NCBI GenBank assembly: GCA_038750655.1
Contig: JBCDGZ010000040.1
Coordinates: forward strand, 1-51,295
DNA from: JBCDGZ01 sp038750655
GTDB lineage: Bacteria > Bacteroidota > Bacteroidia > Chitinophagales > Saprospiraceae
Reading direction: 5' to 3'
DNA: 51,295 nt
The first letter of the stretch is position 1, and each line of letters begins with the position of its first letter. Positions 15,958-24,352 of the stretch are shown here, piece by piece. Below the pieces are notes generated by a model. It did no database searches. It was not told the DNA's origin and saw only the letters and a program-made list of their open reading frames with translations. Made by a program: the position numbers and the translations under genes.

Positions 15958-17318
15958 ATACAGTAAAGGCCCTGCCTCGGGTGCCCCGATTAACCAGTCT
16001 GATCAATATTAATCGATTTTTGGCCAATCCTATTCCGGTATTGGAACTTTATGTGAAAACCTATGGCGATACCTTTGCTTTTAACTTAGGTGGCGGGCCG
16101 AATCGGGCCATTGGTTCGGTCAATCCAGTATTTGCTCAGCATGTTTTGCAAAAGCACCATCGGCGGTACGCCAAATCGGCCCTCCAAACGGAGACCCTGG
16201 CGGAGTTTATCGGTCAGGGCTTGCTGACTAGCGAAGGCCCCTACTGGCTGCGCCAGCGTCGACTGATCCAACCCGGCTTCCACCGCGACAAGCTGGCCGC
16301 TCTTGTAGACATCATGCACAACGTCGTCGACCGGTTCCTCCCTCGATTCGATGAGGCCGCCGCCACTGACCAACCTCTAGAAATCGTCGACACTTCGATG
16401 GAAATGGCCTTTCGTATCGTCGCTGAAACCCTCTTCAGCAAGGGGATGACCGAGCAGGAACTGCGCTCCTTGAGCGGTAATGTTTCTCAGCTGCAAAGCT
16501 TTTTCATCCGCCGCATTCGGCAGCCTTATAAGAGTCTATGGTTTCGGGTCTCCGGTCAGCTGCGCAAGCATCAGGAGCTGGCCAAAGCTTCTCAGCGCAT
16601 TATGCTGCGCATTATCGAGGAACGGCGCAGCCAGGAGGGCGAGCACAACGACCTGCTGGATATGCTTCTTAGCTCTCGCTACGAGGATACGGGGGAGGGC
16701 ATGAGCGATAAGCAATTGCTCGAAGAGAGCCTGATTCTCTTCTTGGCGGGCCACGAAACTTCGGCCAATGCCCTGGCCTGGACATTTCACCTGCTCAGTC
16801 AGCATCCGGCGGTGGTGCAGCGGCTGCGCGAGGAGATGGGGACGGTCCTGGAGGGCCGTCGCGCTACGTTTTACGATTTACCCCAACTCCACTACAATCG
16901 TCAAGTCATTCAAGAATCCATGCGGCTCTATCCCCCCGCCTGGATCATGGATCGCGTAGCGTTGGAAGACGATGAGGTGCTGGGCTATAAAGTGCCCAAG
17001 GGCACCATGATGGTTCCCTTCATCTATGGTATCCATCATTCTCCATCCATTTGGCCCGACCCTAAGCGCTTTGATCCTGATCGCTTCAGCAAAGAACAAT
17101 CCAAAGACCGCCCCGCCTATGCCTATCTGCCTTTCGGCGGCGGCCCCCGCCTTTGTATCGGCAATAATTTCGCGATGATGGAGATGCAGCTGGTGGTGGC
17201 GCGGCTGATAGAACGCTACGATTTTCTTCCCGTAGAAGGACAAAAGGTAGACTTGCTGCCGCTGGTTACTTTGCGACCGAGAGGAGGGATTCTATTAGAG
17301 GTAAAAAGCAGGAAGTAG
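15954..17318 (+). CDS. cytochrome P450
   Basis: A 454-residue heme monooxygenase. Diagnostic motifs: the I-helix oxygen-activation motif AGHET at 265-269, the K-helix ExxR (ESMR) at 321-324, the region DPDRF, and the heme loop FGGGPRLCIG with the axial Cys at 401. No membrane anchor is visible, so it is a soluble bacterial P450 resembling fatty-acid or alkane hydroxylating types. The start at 15954 is chosen because it is the first Met in front of the typical PRVP-type N-terminus, and it overlaps the glycosidase stop by four bases; the longer reading from 15843 would lie inside the preceding gene. No ferredoxin or reductase gene is nearby. It ends eight bases before a convergent gene. Confidence 0.94.
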   Translation: MNTVKALPRVPRLTSLININRFLANPIPVLELYVKTYGDTFAFNLGGGPNRAIGSVNPVFAQHVLQKHHRRYAKSALQTETLAEFIGQGLLTSEGPYWLRQRRLIQPGFHRDKLAALVDIMHNVVDRFLPRFDEAAATDQPLEIVDTSMEMAFRIVAETLFSKGMTEQELRSLSGNVSQLQSFFIRRIRQPYKSLWFRVSGQLRKHQELAKASQRIMLRIIEERRSQEGEHNDLLDMLLSSRYEDTGEGMSDKQLLEESLILFLAGHETSANALAWTFHLLSQHPAVVQRLREEMGTVLEGRRATFYDLPQLHYNRQVIQESMRLYPPAWIMDRVALEDDEVLGYKVPKGTMMVPFIYGIHHSPSIWPDPKRFDPDRFSKEQSKDRPAYAYLPFGGGPRLCIGNNFAMMEMQLVVARLIERYDFLPVEGQKVDLLPLVTLRPRGGILLEVKSRK

Positions 17319-17326
17319 AAAGTACT

Positions 17327-17746
17327 TCACATCAGTACGCGGTGAATAATCACATCCACCCGGCGATTATTCAGCCGACCATTCAACGTTTGGTTATTAA
17401 AGTCTGGATTGATTTCTCCAAAATCTTTAATCGAGATAATATCGGGAGGAATACGATAGTTGAGCAGCAATTGCAGCACACTTCTGCTGCGCATCTGCGA
17501 GAGCCATTCATTGTACTCCATACTCCCGATATTATCGGTGTGGCTTTGAATACTGATATTGCAATGTTCGATGCCCGGAATGCTTTCCAGCCACTCCTTC
17601 AATTCTTGCGCTTGCAATTGATCAATATAGGCACTGCCACCACCAAAATAGATGCTTTTGATCAGGTAGGCGGGTTCCTCGCTGTCTTGCTGCGCAAAAC
17701 TGTAGAGTGGGAAAAGTAGTAGCAAGAGGAGGAAGCTGCTTTTCAT
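17327..17746 (-). CDS. small secreted OmpA-like protein
   Basis: A 139-residue protein: signal peptide SSFLLLLLLFPLYSFAQ, then one OmpA-like domain. Recognisable elements are the strand IKSIYFGGGSAYID, the helix with LQAQELKEWLESI, the strand CNISIQSHTDNIGS, NEWLSQMRSRSVLQLL and NNRRVDVIIHR at the end. It should bind peptidoglycan in the periplasm. It lacks a beta-barrel or lipobox, so it is a stand-alone domain. It is the last gene of the minus-strand carbohydrate cluster, 12 bases after the small dehydrogenase subunit, and probably cotranscribed, though a functional link is not obvious. Confidence 0.85.
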   Translation of the reverse strand: MKSSFLLLLLLFPLYSFAQQDSEEPAYLIKSIYFGGGSAYIDQLQAQELKEWLESIPGIEHCNISIQSHTDNIGSMEYNEWLSQMRSRSVLQLLLNYRIPPDIISIKDFGEINPDFNNQTLNGRLNNRRVDVIIHRVLM

Positions 17747-17758
17747 ATGGATAATGAT

Positions 17759-18349
17759 TTAGAAAGCCCAGGTATGTTCTCCTTCTTTATAAGGAATACA
17801 ACCTTGATAAGGGCCGGGAACCGGATCGTAGCGCAATACTTCTTTGCCAATTTTTTCTGAAGAAAAATAGCCCGTCATAGCTAAGCTTTTCAGCGTTTCG
17901 TAGAAAGGCGTAGGCGCATCATCGGCACGCGCAGGATCCGAACGAAGCGCCATCATCTCTGCTTCTAATTGCCCTACAATTTCGTTGCGCTTCTCCGCTT
18001 GGCTATCAGCGAATGATTTACCATTGTCCTTTTGGCATTTCGCCATAAAAGCGTCCAGCCCTTGAGTAAAAGCTTGGCGATTTTTTTCTTCCGTACAATT
18101 CTTCAATAGCTTATCAATGAATTGAGCCACACCTACATCCTTCGCTCCCGGAGTTTGGGTGCGCGGAAGGATGGTCTCGGTCATTTCCGATACAGTGGTA
18201 TATTGATCAGCAGTGAGAAATTCCGGTTTCCACTCCGAGGTCGTCGGTCCCTCCGTTTGGCAGCCACTCATCAAGGTGGCCAGGCTAGAAGCAGACACAG
18301 CATATCCCATAAAAAGGGCGGTATTTTTTAAGGCTTCTCTGCGATTCAT
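17759..18349 (-). CDS. gluconate 2-dehydrogenase subunit 3-like protein (LacC-like, Tat-exported)
   Basis: A 196-residue small subunit for a membrane-bound or periplasmic GMC dehydrogenase. The N-terminus NRREALKNTALFMGYAVSAS is a Tat-type signal with twin Arg, followed by a possible lipobox LMSGC. The body matches the gluconate 2-dehydrogenase subunit 3 family: PEFLTADQYTTVSEMTETIL, PGAKDVGVAQFID, and FYETLKSLAMTGYFSSEKIG near the C-terminus. The large FAD subunit immediately upstream has no signal of its own and is presumably exported by hitch-hiking on this protein. The same pairing is found in glucoside 3-dehydrogenase (LacA/LacC). The third, cytochrome c, subunit of that complex is not encoded in the window. 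Confidence 0.9.
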   Translation of the reverse strand: MNRREALKNTALFMGYAVSASSLATLMSGCQTEGPTTSEWKPEFLTADQYTTVSEMTETILPRTQTPGAKDVGVAQFIDKLLKNCTEEKNRQAFTQGLDAFMAKCQKDNGKSFADSQAEKRNEIVGQLEAEMMALRSDPARADDAPTPFYETLKSLAMTGYFSSEKIGKEVLRYDPVPGPYQGCIPYKEGEHTWAF

Positions 18350-18395
18350 TTCTATTCAATTTGCGCCGTTTAATGGCAGATCATTAAAATGGAGT

Positions 18396-20102
18396 TTACA
18401 AATTCCCGCTTTTCAGTTCTTTCACCGCATGGTCACAGGCACGAGCCGTCAAGGCCATGTAGGTGAGCGATGGATTCTGACAGGCGGCCGAGGTCATACA
18501 GGCCCCATCGGTAACGTAGACATTTTTTGCCTCGTGCACCTGATTGAAGCCATTGAGCACCGAAGTCTTGGGATCGCGTCCCATTCGGGCCGTCCCCATC
18601 TCGTGAATACCCAGGCCAGGGTGGCAGCCTCGATCATAGGTCGTAACATCCTTAAATCCAGCTGCTTCCAACATCTCTGCGGCGGCTATCGCCATATCCT
18701 TGCGCATGATCATTTCATTCTCCTTCCACTCACAGTCAAACGTCAAGGTTGGCTGGCCCCACTTGTCGCGGACCTCTTGGTTGAGGTAAACTTTGTTTTC
18801 GTGGTAGGGCAGGCATTCGCCGAAGCCCGTCATGCCGAGCTGCCAGGGTCCAGGCTCAAAGAGGGCATCTTTGAAGGCGCCGCCAAAGCCCAGCTCTTTG
18901 ACTGAACTTTCCCAGTTTCTGCGGTTCGCGCCACCTTGGTAGCCATAGCCCCGGAGGAAGTCCTTGCGCTTGGTTTGCTTATTGATGTTGCGGAAGCGTG
19001 GAATATAGAATCCATTGGGGCGGCGGCCTCTGTAGTAGCGGTCGTTGAAGCCTTCGAAGCGACCGGAGGCCCCGGTGCGGAAGTGGTGGTCCATCAGGTT
19101 GTGGCCCAGCTCGCCGCTGCGGTTGCCGAGGCCATTAGGATGCTCTTCGCTGGTGGAGTTCATCAGAATGAAGGTACTGCCCAGTGCGGAGGCACAGCTG
19201 AAGATGACGCGAGCATAGAACTCTATCGTCTCATTGGTTTCGGCATCGATGATGCGTACGCCCGTCGCTTTTTGTGTCTCTTTGTCGTAGATGATGCTGT
19301 TGACAATCGAGTAGGGGCGGAGGGTCATGTTGCCCGTCGCTTCGGCGGCGGGGAGGGTCGCGGCGTTACTACTGAAGTAAGCACCATAGGGGCAGCCCCG
19401 CATACAGCGGTTGCGGGATTGGCATTGGCCCCGGTTGTTGTGGGGCTGGGTCAGGTGGGCGGTGCGGCCGATGGTGAGGAGGCGATGCTCGAAGTTTTCG
19501 GCGATCTTGTCGCGCAGGTGTTCTTCGACGCAGTTCAGCTCCATTGGAGGCAGGAACTGCCCGTCGGGGAGGTGCGCCAGGCCCTCATTGCGGCCGCTGA
19601 TGCCGGCAAAACGCTCTACATAGTCGTACCAAGGGGCGATGTCCTTGTAGCGGATGGGCCAGTCGACGGCAATGCCTTCTTTGGCGTTGGCTTCGAAGTC
19701 GAGATCGCTGAGGCGGTAGGACTGTCGGCCCCAGACGATGGAGCGGCCGCCGACGTGGTAGCCCCGCATCCAGTCGAAGCGTTTGACTTCGGTGTAGGGG
19801 TTGTCCAGGTCGTTGACGAACCAGTGTTTGGTGGATTCGCGGACGGTGTAGCCGGTGCGATTTTGTTTGAGTTGTTTTTGTAAATCTTCTTCAGATACGC
19901 GATTGTTGTACTTGAAATCCCAGGGATCCATATTCATCGTCGCATAATCCTGGATGTGTTTCACATCACGGCCCCGTTCCAGCACCAGGGTTTTCAGCCC
20001 CTTCTCCGAAAGCTCTTTGGCCGCCCATCCTCCACTAATGCCCGATCCGATGACGATGGCATCGTAGGTATGGGATTCTTTGCCTTTTGAATTAAAATAC
20101 AT
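18396..20102 (-). CDS. GMC-family FAD oxidoreductase (LacA-like, probable glycoside 3-dehydrogenase)
   Basis: A 568-residue flavoenzyme of the glucose-methanol-choline family. The FAD motif GSGISGG is at residues 19-25, followed by LVLERGRDV. Further elements are GGRSIVWGRQSYR, a Cys-rich segment GQCQSRNRCMRGCPYGAYFS that resembles the cluster-binding loop of pyranose/gluconate dehydrogenases, HEMGTARMG, and the C-terminal TDGACMTSAACQNPSLTYMALTARA with the catalytic Asn. Together with its small Tat partner 46 bases downstream, the best-known analogue is glucoside 3-dehydrogenase, which oxidises sugars at C3 in the periplasm. The adjacent sugar isomerase-type gene fits 3-keto-sugar metabolism. 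The substrate is inferred, not proven. Confidence 0.92.
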   Translation of the reverse strand: MYFNSKGKESHTYDAIVIGSGISGGWAAKELSEKGLKTLVLERGRDVKHIQDYATMNMDPWDFKYNNRVSEEDLQKQLKQNRTGYTVRESTKHWFVNDLDNPYTEVKRFDWMRGYHVGGRSIVWGRQSYRLSDLDFEANAKEGIAVDWPIRYKDIAPWYDYVERFAGISGRNEGLAHLPDGQFLPPMELNCVEEHLRDKIAENFEHRLLTIGRTAHLTQPHNNRGQCQSRNRCMRGCPYGAYFSSNAATLPAAEATGNMTLRPYSIVNSIIYDKETQKATGVRIIDAETNETIEFYARVIFSCASALGSTFILMNSTSEEHPNGLGNRSGELGHNLMDHHFRTGASGRFEGFNDRYYRGRRPNGFYIPRFRNINKQTKRKDFLRGYGYQGGANRRNWESSVKELGFGGAFKDALFEPGPWQLGMTGFGECLPYHENKVYLNQEVRDKWGQPTLTFDCEWKENEMIMRKDMAIAAAEMLEAAGFKDVTTYDRGCHPGLGIHEMGTARMGRDPKTSVLNGFNQVHEAKNVYVTDGACMTSAACQNPSLTYMALTARACDHAVKELKSGNL

Positions 20103-20154
20103 TTAGATTGATTTCTAGATATTGATAATGGAAGTACGGTCAGCTGACGTACTG

Positions 20155-20700
20155 CTAGCTGCATTCTTTACCCGGATAGAGAATGCGCGAAGTACTCTGA
20201 TCGCCCGTTTCTCCATCTAACCATTTGCCGCAGGGAAACATCCAGCGGGCATTGGTTTTAACATTTTTGATTTGTGCCAATTCTACCAGCCAACTAGGAT
20301 TGTCTCCAGTGTTATCGTGCCAAAGCCGAACCTCCTGAATTTCTCCTAGATCTTTCTCGACCGGAATGTTGAAAATATCCTGTGAGCAAGAAACGAAATT
20401 GGGCTTTGTAGGGTCCACCATCTGCAACTCATCCGTACGGCCTTCGGCTCCGATGATCATCACATAGACCTTGGCCTTGGTTCCACCTTTTTCATCACAA
20501 CCCGTCCGAAAGGTGATTCGATAAGAGGTCGGTTGGCCAAGATTAGCATTGGTGGCAGCAGAGCTGGAAGCCGTGGAAGAGGTGCCAGCAGTTGTTTCAG
20601 TTCCGTCTGCGCTGCTGCTCGAATTGCCGCCACAGGAGGTCATGGCTGCCAGTAAAATAAGGAAGAAGCTAAACTGAATAGCTTGTTTAACAATTTTCAT
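20155..20700 (-). CDS. PLAT/LH2-domain lipoprotein
   Basis: A 181-residue lipoprotein. The signal ends in a lipobox (LAAMTSC, Cys near 23), followed by a Ser/Thr/Ala-rich linker to about residue 50. The remainder has the pattern of a PLAT (LH2) beta-sandwich: YRITFRTGCDEKGGTKAKVY, VMIIGAEGRTDELQM, FNIPVEKDLGEIQEVRLWHD, NPSWLVELAQIKNV, and RWMFPCGKWL. PLAT domains bind membranes or partner proteins and are best known from eukaryotic lipoxygenases and lipases; they are uncommon in bacteria. The gene lies just upstream of the GMC dehydrogenase (52 bases) on the same strand, so it may help to dock the dehydrogenase or its substrate at the outer membrane. That role is a guess. Confidence 0.78.
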   Translation of the reverse strand: MKIVKQAIQFSFFLILLAAMTSCGGNSSSSADGTETTAGTSSTASSSAATNANLGQPTSYRITFRTGCDEKGGTKAKVYVMIIGAEGRTDELQMVDPTKPNFVSCSQDIFNIPVEKDLGEIQEVRLWHDNTGDNPSWLVELAQIKNVKTNARWMFPCGKWLDGETGDQSTSRILYPGKECS

Positions 20701-20828
20701 ATTCTAATTAATAATTAGTCGAACGGAGTGCTTCATCAGAGGCTTCCGTCTATTAGATGAATGATAGTGTAAAATCAACACCCTAATGTATTAAAATATA
20801 TCCAATAGGTAAAACTTTGAAGTTGGAT

Positions 20829-21818
20829 TTAACGCAAAGCGTCCCGTACCTTCTCAAGCAAAGCTTTGGTAGCCTTAATGCCTTCGGCTTCCGAAAGTTG
20901 ATTCCCCTCATACTCAATACCGACCCAGCCGGAATATCCGGCCTCTTTCACCGTTTGCATAACGCGCATATAATCGGTGTGCATCTCATTGCCCTTTTCG
21001 TCAAAATCATTTGACTTGGCACTGACTGCCTTCGCAAAGGGCATCAACTGCTGCACCCCCAAATAGCGATCGTATTCTTCAAGACAACGCTGGTCTTCCC
21101 AGCGCTCCTCATCCGAGCGTTGGATGCAGAAGTTGCCAAAATCGGGCAGCGTCCCGCAGTTGGGCATATTGATTTGTTGCATAATTCCAGAGAGCCAGGC
21201 CCCATCAGAGGAGTAGCCTCCATGATTTTCTACAATCACATTCAACCCTATTTTCTCCCCCAATTCTGCCAAACCACGCAATCCCTCCGCCGCCGCCTTC
21301 GCCACCTCTTCTCGACTGCCTTCCCCCGCTGCATTGACTCGAATAGAATGGCAGCCCAGGAGCAGTGCAGCATCCATCCATTTAAAGTGATTCTCGACAG
21401 CTTTCTTCCGCTTACTGGCCTCTAAATCCCCCAGATACCCTTCGCCATCTACCATAATCAATAAGCTTTTGACGCCATTGTCGGCCGCCCGCTTTTTCAT
21501 TTCCCCAAGGTAGCTCCGGTCTTTAGCTTTGTCCATAAAAAACTGATTGACGTACTCGACGCCAGAGAGGCCAAATTCCTCGCGCGCTACAGCAGCAAAG
21601 TCGAGGTTATCCATCTCGCCGCCTTTCAATCTACGGTGCAATGACCATTGGGCCAGGGAGATGTCAAAATTCCAGGGGGGCTTGATCTCGGGGGGGCTGT
21701 CTTGGGCCTGAGCTGTTGCTTTGGGCGGGGTGTCCTCACAGCTGGTCATGCTGAATAAACTGAGGCCAAAGGCCAGTTGGCCAGCTTGTCGGATGAAGTT
21801 TCGTCGGTTATTTTTCAT
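20829..21818 (-). CDS. secreted sugar phosphate isomerase/epimerase-like TIM-barrel protein
   Basis: A 329-residue protein of the xylose isomerase-like TIM-barrel family. The N-terminus NNRRNFIRQAGQLAFGLSLF looks like a Tat signal and ends at a lipobox-like SMTSC, so it is probably an exported lipoprotein. Likely metal ligands are visible in the usual strands: IVENHGGYSSDG (Glu and His), TLPDFGNF (Asp), AVSAKSNDFDEKG and WVGIEYEGN (Glu). Exported members commonly sit beside GMC/LacC-type dehydrogenases and are thought to act on oxidised sugars. Here the PLAT lipoprotein and dehydrogenase genes follow on the same strand after 128 bases. The reaction is unknown. Confidence 0.88.
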   Translation of the reverse strand: MKNNRRNFIRQAGQLAFGLSLFSMTSCEDTPPKATAQAQDSPPEIKPPWNFDISLAQWSLHRRLKGGEMDNLDFAAVAREEFGLSGVEYVNQFFMDKAKDRSYLGEMKKRAADNGVKSLLIMVDGEGYLGDLEASKRKKAVENHFKWMDAALLLGCHSIRVNAAGEGSREEVAKAAAEGLRGLAELGEKIGLNVIVENHGGYSSDGAWLSGIMQQINMPNCGTLPDFGNFCIQRSDEERWEDQRCLEEYDRYLGVQQLMPFAKAVSAKSNDFDEKGNEMHTDYMRVMQTVKEAGYSGWVGIEYEGNQLSEAEGIKATKALLEKVRDALR

Positions 21819-21862
21819 GATCTGTTAAAATTAGATGCTCTACCGAATAAGGGGAGAAGCAG

Positions 21863-22978
21863 TTATACTTTGATGAATATTTTTTTGTGGTATAAAATCC
21901 AGGCCAACCCCCAAAGGAGGGCGACATTGGTCAAGGCGTAGGCCAGGGAGGCATTGTAGGGAGAGAGTAGGGGCGTGTAGAAGCTTTGATAAAGCCAGCT
22001 GCCGAGGGTGGGGGTGCTGCCATCGGCGAGGGGAAGTTTGATGAGGTAGAGGCTCTTGGCGATAAGGCCGGAGAGCACATAAATGAACAGGGCGTTGGTG
22101 CCATAGACGACGAAGGGCTTGGTCCAGCGGCGGTAGCCGAGCACATCGACGAGCCAGTAGATGGTCGCTAGGGTCAATAGGGCGATGCCGGAGGTGTAGA
22201 GGACGTAGGAGCTGGTCCAGAGTGCTTTGTTGATGGGAAAGGTCAGCCCCCAGAGGAGTCCGATGGCGACGAGTAGGGTGCCGCTGCCGAAGAGGCCGGT
22301 GAGCTTGTGGTAGTCGGTCAGGGGACGTCGGAGCCAAAGGCCGCAGAGCATACCGCTGATGCCGGTGGCCAGCGCGGGGAGGGTACTCAAAATGCCCTCC
22401 GGGTCCCAAACTTTTGACTGCGACCAAAGGTGGCCCGCCAGCAATTTATTGTCCAGCCAAGCACCGAGGTTGGTCGTCGCTTCCAGATTGGCGGGGCCAA
22501 TGCCCGGCACGGGTACAAGCGTCATAATTAACCAATACGCAATCAATACGCCTACGCCTGTTCGCAGCAAGTTTTTCCAGCTCATTTTGAGAAATAGAAT
22601 TGCACAAATCCCATACACCACAGCAATGCGCTGCAACACCCCCGGAATCCTGATGGTAGAAAGGTCGAAGTAGGGGAAGCCGTGCAAAAATAAGCCGATG
22701 GCAAAGATCAGGAGGGTCCGCCGCAGAATTTTCTGAATGATGGCCCCCTGTGGATCGCCTCGTTCCTTGCGTTTAGACAAGGCTAGGGTGATGGATACAC
22801 CGACAATAAAGAGGAAGAAGGGAAAGACCAGATCCGTCGGGGTGCAGCCGTGCCAGGAGGCGTGCAGCAGCGGCGCATAAACCGTCGACCAACTTCCTGG
22901 ATTGTTCACCAGAATCATGAGGGCAATGGTTAGTCCCCGGAAGACATCCAATGATAATAGGCGTTGGCGTTGCGTCAT
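21863..22978 (-). CDS. NagX/HGSNAT-like membrane acetyltransferase (DUF5009 type)
   Basis: A 371-residue integral membrane protein with about ten hydrophobic segments. It begins with the family signature RLLSLDVFRGLTIALMILVN followed by NPGSW and the loop HASWHGCTPTDLVFPFFLFI containing the conserved His, then GVSITLALSKR and a RIPGVLQRIA motif. These match the heparan-alpha-glucosaminide N-acetyltransferase / NagX group, which acetylates amino-sugar units across the membrane or takes part in GlcNAc/chitin-sugar use. It heads the minus-strand carbohydrate cluster. With the secreted GH18 glycosidase a few kilobases away, it suggests use of amino-sugar polymers. Confidence 0.9.
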   Translation of the reverse strand: MTQRQRLLSLDVFRGLTIALMILVNNPGSWSTVYAPLLHASWHGCTPTDLVFPFFLFIVGVSITLALSKRKERGDPQGAIIQKILRRTLLIFAIGLFLHGFPYFDLSTIRIPGVLQRIAVVYGICAILFLKMSWKNLLRTGVGVLIAYWLIMTLVPVPGIGPANLEATTNLGAWLDNKLLAGHLWSQSKVWDPEGILSTLPALATGISGMLCGLWLRRPLTDYHKLTGLFGSGTLLVAIGLLWGLTFPINKALWTSSYVLYTSGIALLTLATIYWLVDVLGYRRWTKPFVVYGTNALFIYVLSGLIAKSLYLIKLPLADGSTPTLGSWLYQSFYTPLLSPYNASLAYALTNVALLWGLAWILYHKKIFIKV

Positions 22979-23493
22979 GTGGTTGGTTAAGGTTCGTTTT
23001 GTAGTATTTAAATGTAAGGAATAAATGGCGTAAGAAAAATTATCGTCTTTAGGAGCGACGCAGGAAGGGGCTTTTATGGCAGTATTCTAATTTTTTTCAA
23101 AATATTTTTGTGCGCTTAACTTGCTGTTAATCAGTTGAAAATATCATCTAATTACCATTTATTGGTATTTGTAAATTTAAAATGTTTATGGAATTTTGGC
23201 TGATTCTCCGTCTATGCAAAGAATGTTGATCATCTACAGGTACCAATAGATGATACTTCTCACACTTCTTGCGGCTCAGAGGCGTAGAATGAATGGAAAA
23301 GCTGTGCCTGTAGAGAAAGCGATGAGCCGGCGGTGGTGGCTAGGGTGGGTTCCCTCCCAAAGCCCCCAATTGCGTCCTTCTGCGTCCTTTCGCGTCCACC
23401 AACGTCTATCCGCGTCCACTAATGTCCATTTGCTTCCGCCCGTACCCATGCATACCGATCTACAAATACTATTGATTACGGAACCCTTAAATA
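22979..23493. other. 515-base intergenic region with a 10-base tandem array
   Basis: This AT-rich region upstream of the NagX-like gene contains no convincing gene. Its notable content is the degenerate 10-base repeat at 23371-23440, described separately. The open frame at 23250-23516 runs through that array and is not believed to be coding. Confidence 0.6.
23371..23440. repeat. seven-unit degenerate 10-base tandem repeat
   Basis: Seven consecutive 10-base units are TGCGTCCTTC, TGCGTCCTTT, CGCGTCCACC, AACGTCTATC, CGCGTCCACT, AATGTCCATT and TGCTTCCGCC, sharing the core GCGTCC at an exact 10-base step. No spacers of CRISPR type are present. The period equals about one helical turn, so the core would face one side of the DNA. 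Confidence 0.75.
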
Positions 23494-24132
23494 CTATTCC
23501 CCTCCTTCCTCTTTAGCTATTCCCTTCCGAACCATTATCCCAAAAAGCTCATTACCCGCTCTTGGAGCAATCGAATTATAGCAGGGTTCCAAGACCTTCA
23601 CCTCAAACAAATCCGCAAAATACCCTAAATACTCCTCCTTGCTGCCCCCAAACGGCCGATTGACCATATCGCCCGTTAGCGGCATGCTGAACCAGAGGCC
23701 GACCAGCTTGCCGCCCGGCCGCAGCAGTGCCTGCATCTTTTGCGCGTAGGCCCGTCGATTGGCCGGGGTAGGAGGGAAGGAGCAGAAGAAGGTTTGTTCA
23801 ACGATCAGATCGTACTGCCCTTCGTGCTCAAAGAAATTGCCTAGTATGAGCTGCTCGGCCGGAAAGTCAGGAACCCGTTGCCGGAGCGCAGCGAGGGGTG
23901 GGGCGGCAATGTCCAGTACGTGAGTGCGGAGGAAGCCCTGTTGGAATAAATACTCCGCTTCGTAGGCGTTGCCAGCTCCGGGAATGAGAACGCGTAGCGT
24001 CTTGTCCTCCAATTGGTCAAAGTAGGCCTTCAGCGGCGTCGAGATTTCACCGATGTTCCAGCCCGTGCGTTGTTCTTGGTAGCGTTGCGTCCAGTAGTTT
24101 TGTTCCTGTTGACTATCAAATATATTGTTCAT
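23494..24132 (-). CDS. SAM-dependent methyltransferase (thiopurine methyltransferase-like)
   Basis: A 212-residue class I methyltransferase of the TPMT family. The N-terminus has the family pattern NYWTQRYQEQRTGWNIGEIS, then the SAM-binding motif VLIPGAGNAYEAEYL, an acidic strand end HVLDIAAPPLAAL, and YDLIVEQTFFCSFPP corresponding to motif IV, followed by LLRPGGKLVGLWF. The Trp-x-x-Gly start and Pro-Gly-Ala-Gly motif are typical of bacterial TPMT-type enzymes, which act on thiol, selenium, tellurium or halide substrates. No signal peptide is seen. It is a single minus-strand gene, so context does not narrow the substrate. Confidence 0.9.
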   Translation of the reverse strand: MNNIFDSQQEQNYWTQRYQEQRTGWNIGEISTPLKAYFDQLEDKTLRVLIPGAGNAYEAEYLFQQGFLRTHVLDIAAPPLAALRQRVPDFPAEQLILGNFFEHEGQYDLIVEQTFFCSFPPTPANRRAYAQKMQALLRPGGKLVGLWFSMPLTGDMVNRPFGGSKEEYLGYFADLFEVKVLEPCYNSIAPRAGNELFGIMVRKGIAKEEGGE

Positions 24133-24193
24133 AAAATAAGAAGGGTTAAGAATTTTTATTGTTAGCTTTAGAAGTATCAGAAATTTTATATCT

Positions 24194-24201
24194 TAGCTTT
24201 G
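24194..24201 (+). promoter_or_regulatory. -7 promoter box upstream of the 33-residue membrane peptide
   Basis: TAGCTTTG matches TAnnTTTG exactly. It lies 49 bases before the ATG at 24251, a normal leader length, and there is no other plus-strand gene it could serve. Confidence 0.5.
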
Positions 24202-24250
24202 CCCAAAAGATCAAGTGCATTCTTAAACTTAATACACAAAACAGAGAACC

Positions 24251-24352
24251 ATGCTCATTCTTTACATTGCGACTGGAGCATTCATTTTGGGAGGTGGTTT
24301 AGTATTGGCTTCTAATTTATACTACGAAAGAGGTAGAAGACCAAGACTCTAA
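24251..24352 (+). CDS. 33-residue single-helix membrane peptide
   Basis: A short open frame encoding MLILYIATGAFILGGGLVLA followed by SNLYYERGRRPRL. The first 20 residues form one ideal transmembrane helix with a GGG kink, and the positively charged end (RGRRPRL) would stay in the cytoplasm. A consensus -7 box lies 49 bases upstream and no larger gene overlaps it. I do not recognise the family; single-helix peptides of this size often regulate membrane complexes. Support comes from the hydrophobic pattern plus promoter, not from homology. Confidence 0.55.
   Translation: MLILYIATGAFILGGGLVLASNLYYERGRRPRL

Noticed and set aside
18936..19883. 315-residue open frame antisense to the GMC oxidoreductase gene
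   Set aside because: It has a composition rich in Val, Ala, Glu and Gly that mirrors the GC-rich coding strand, no recognisable motif, and lies wholly inside a well-supported gene.
23371..23440. CRISPR-like array
   Set aside because: Units are 10 bases and adjoin without unique spacers of 25-40 bases; no cas genes are present.
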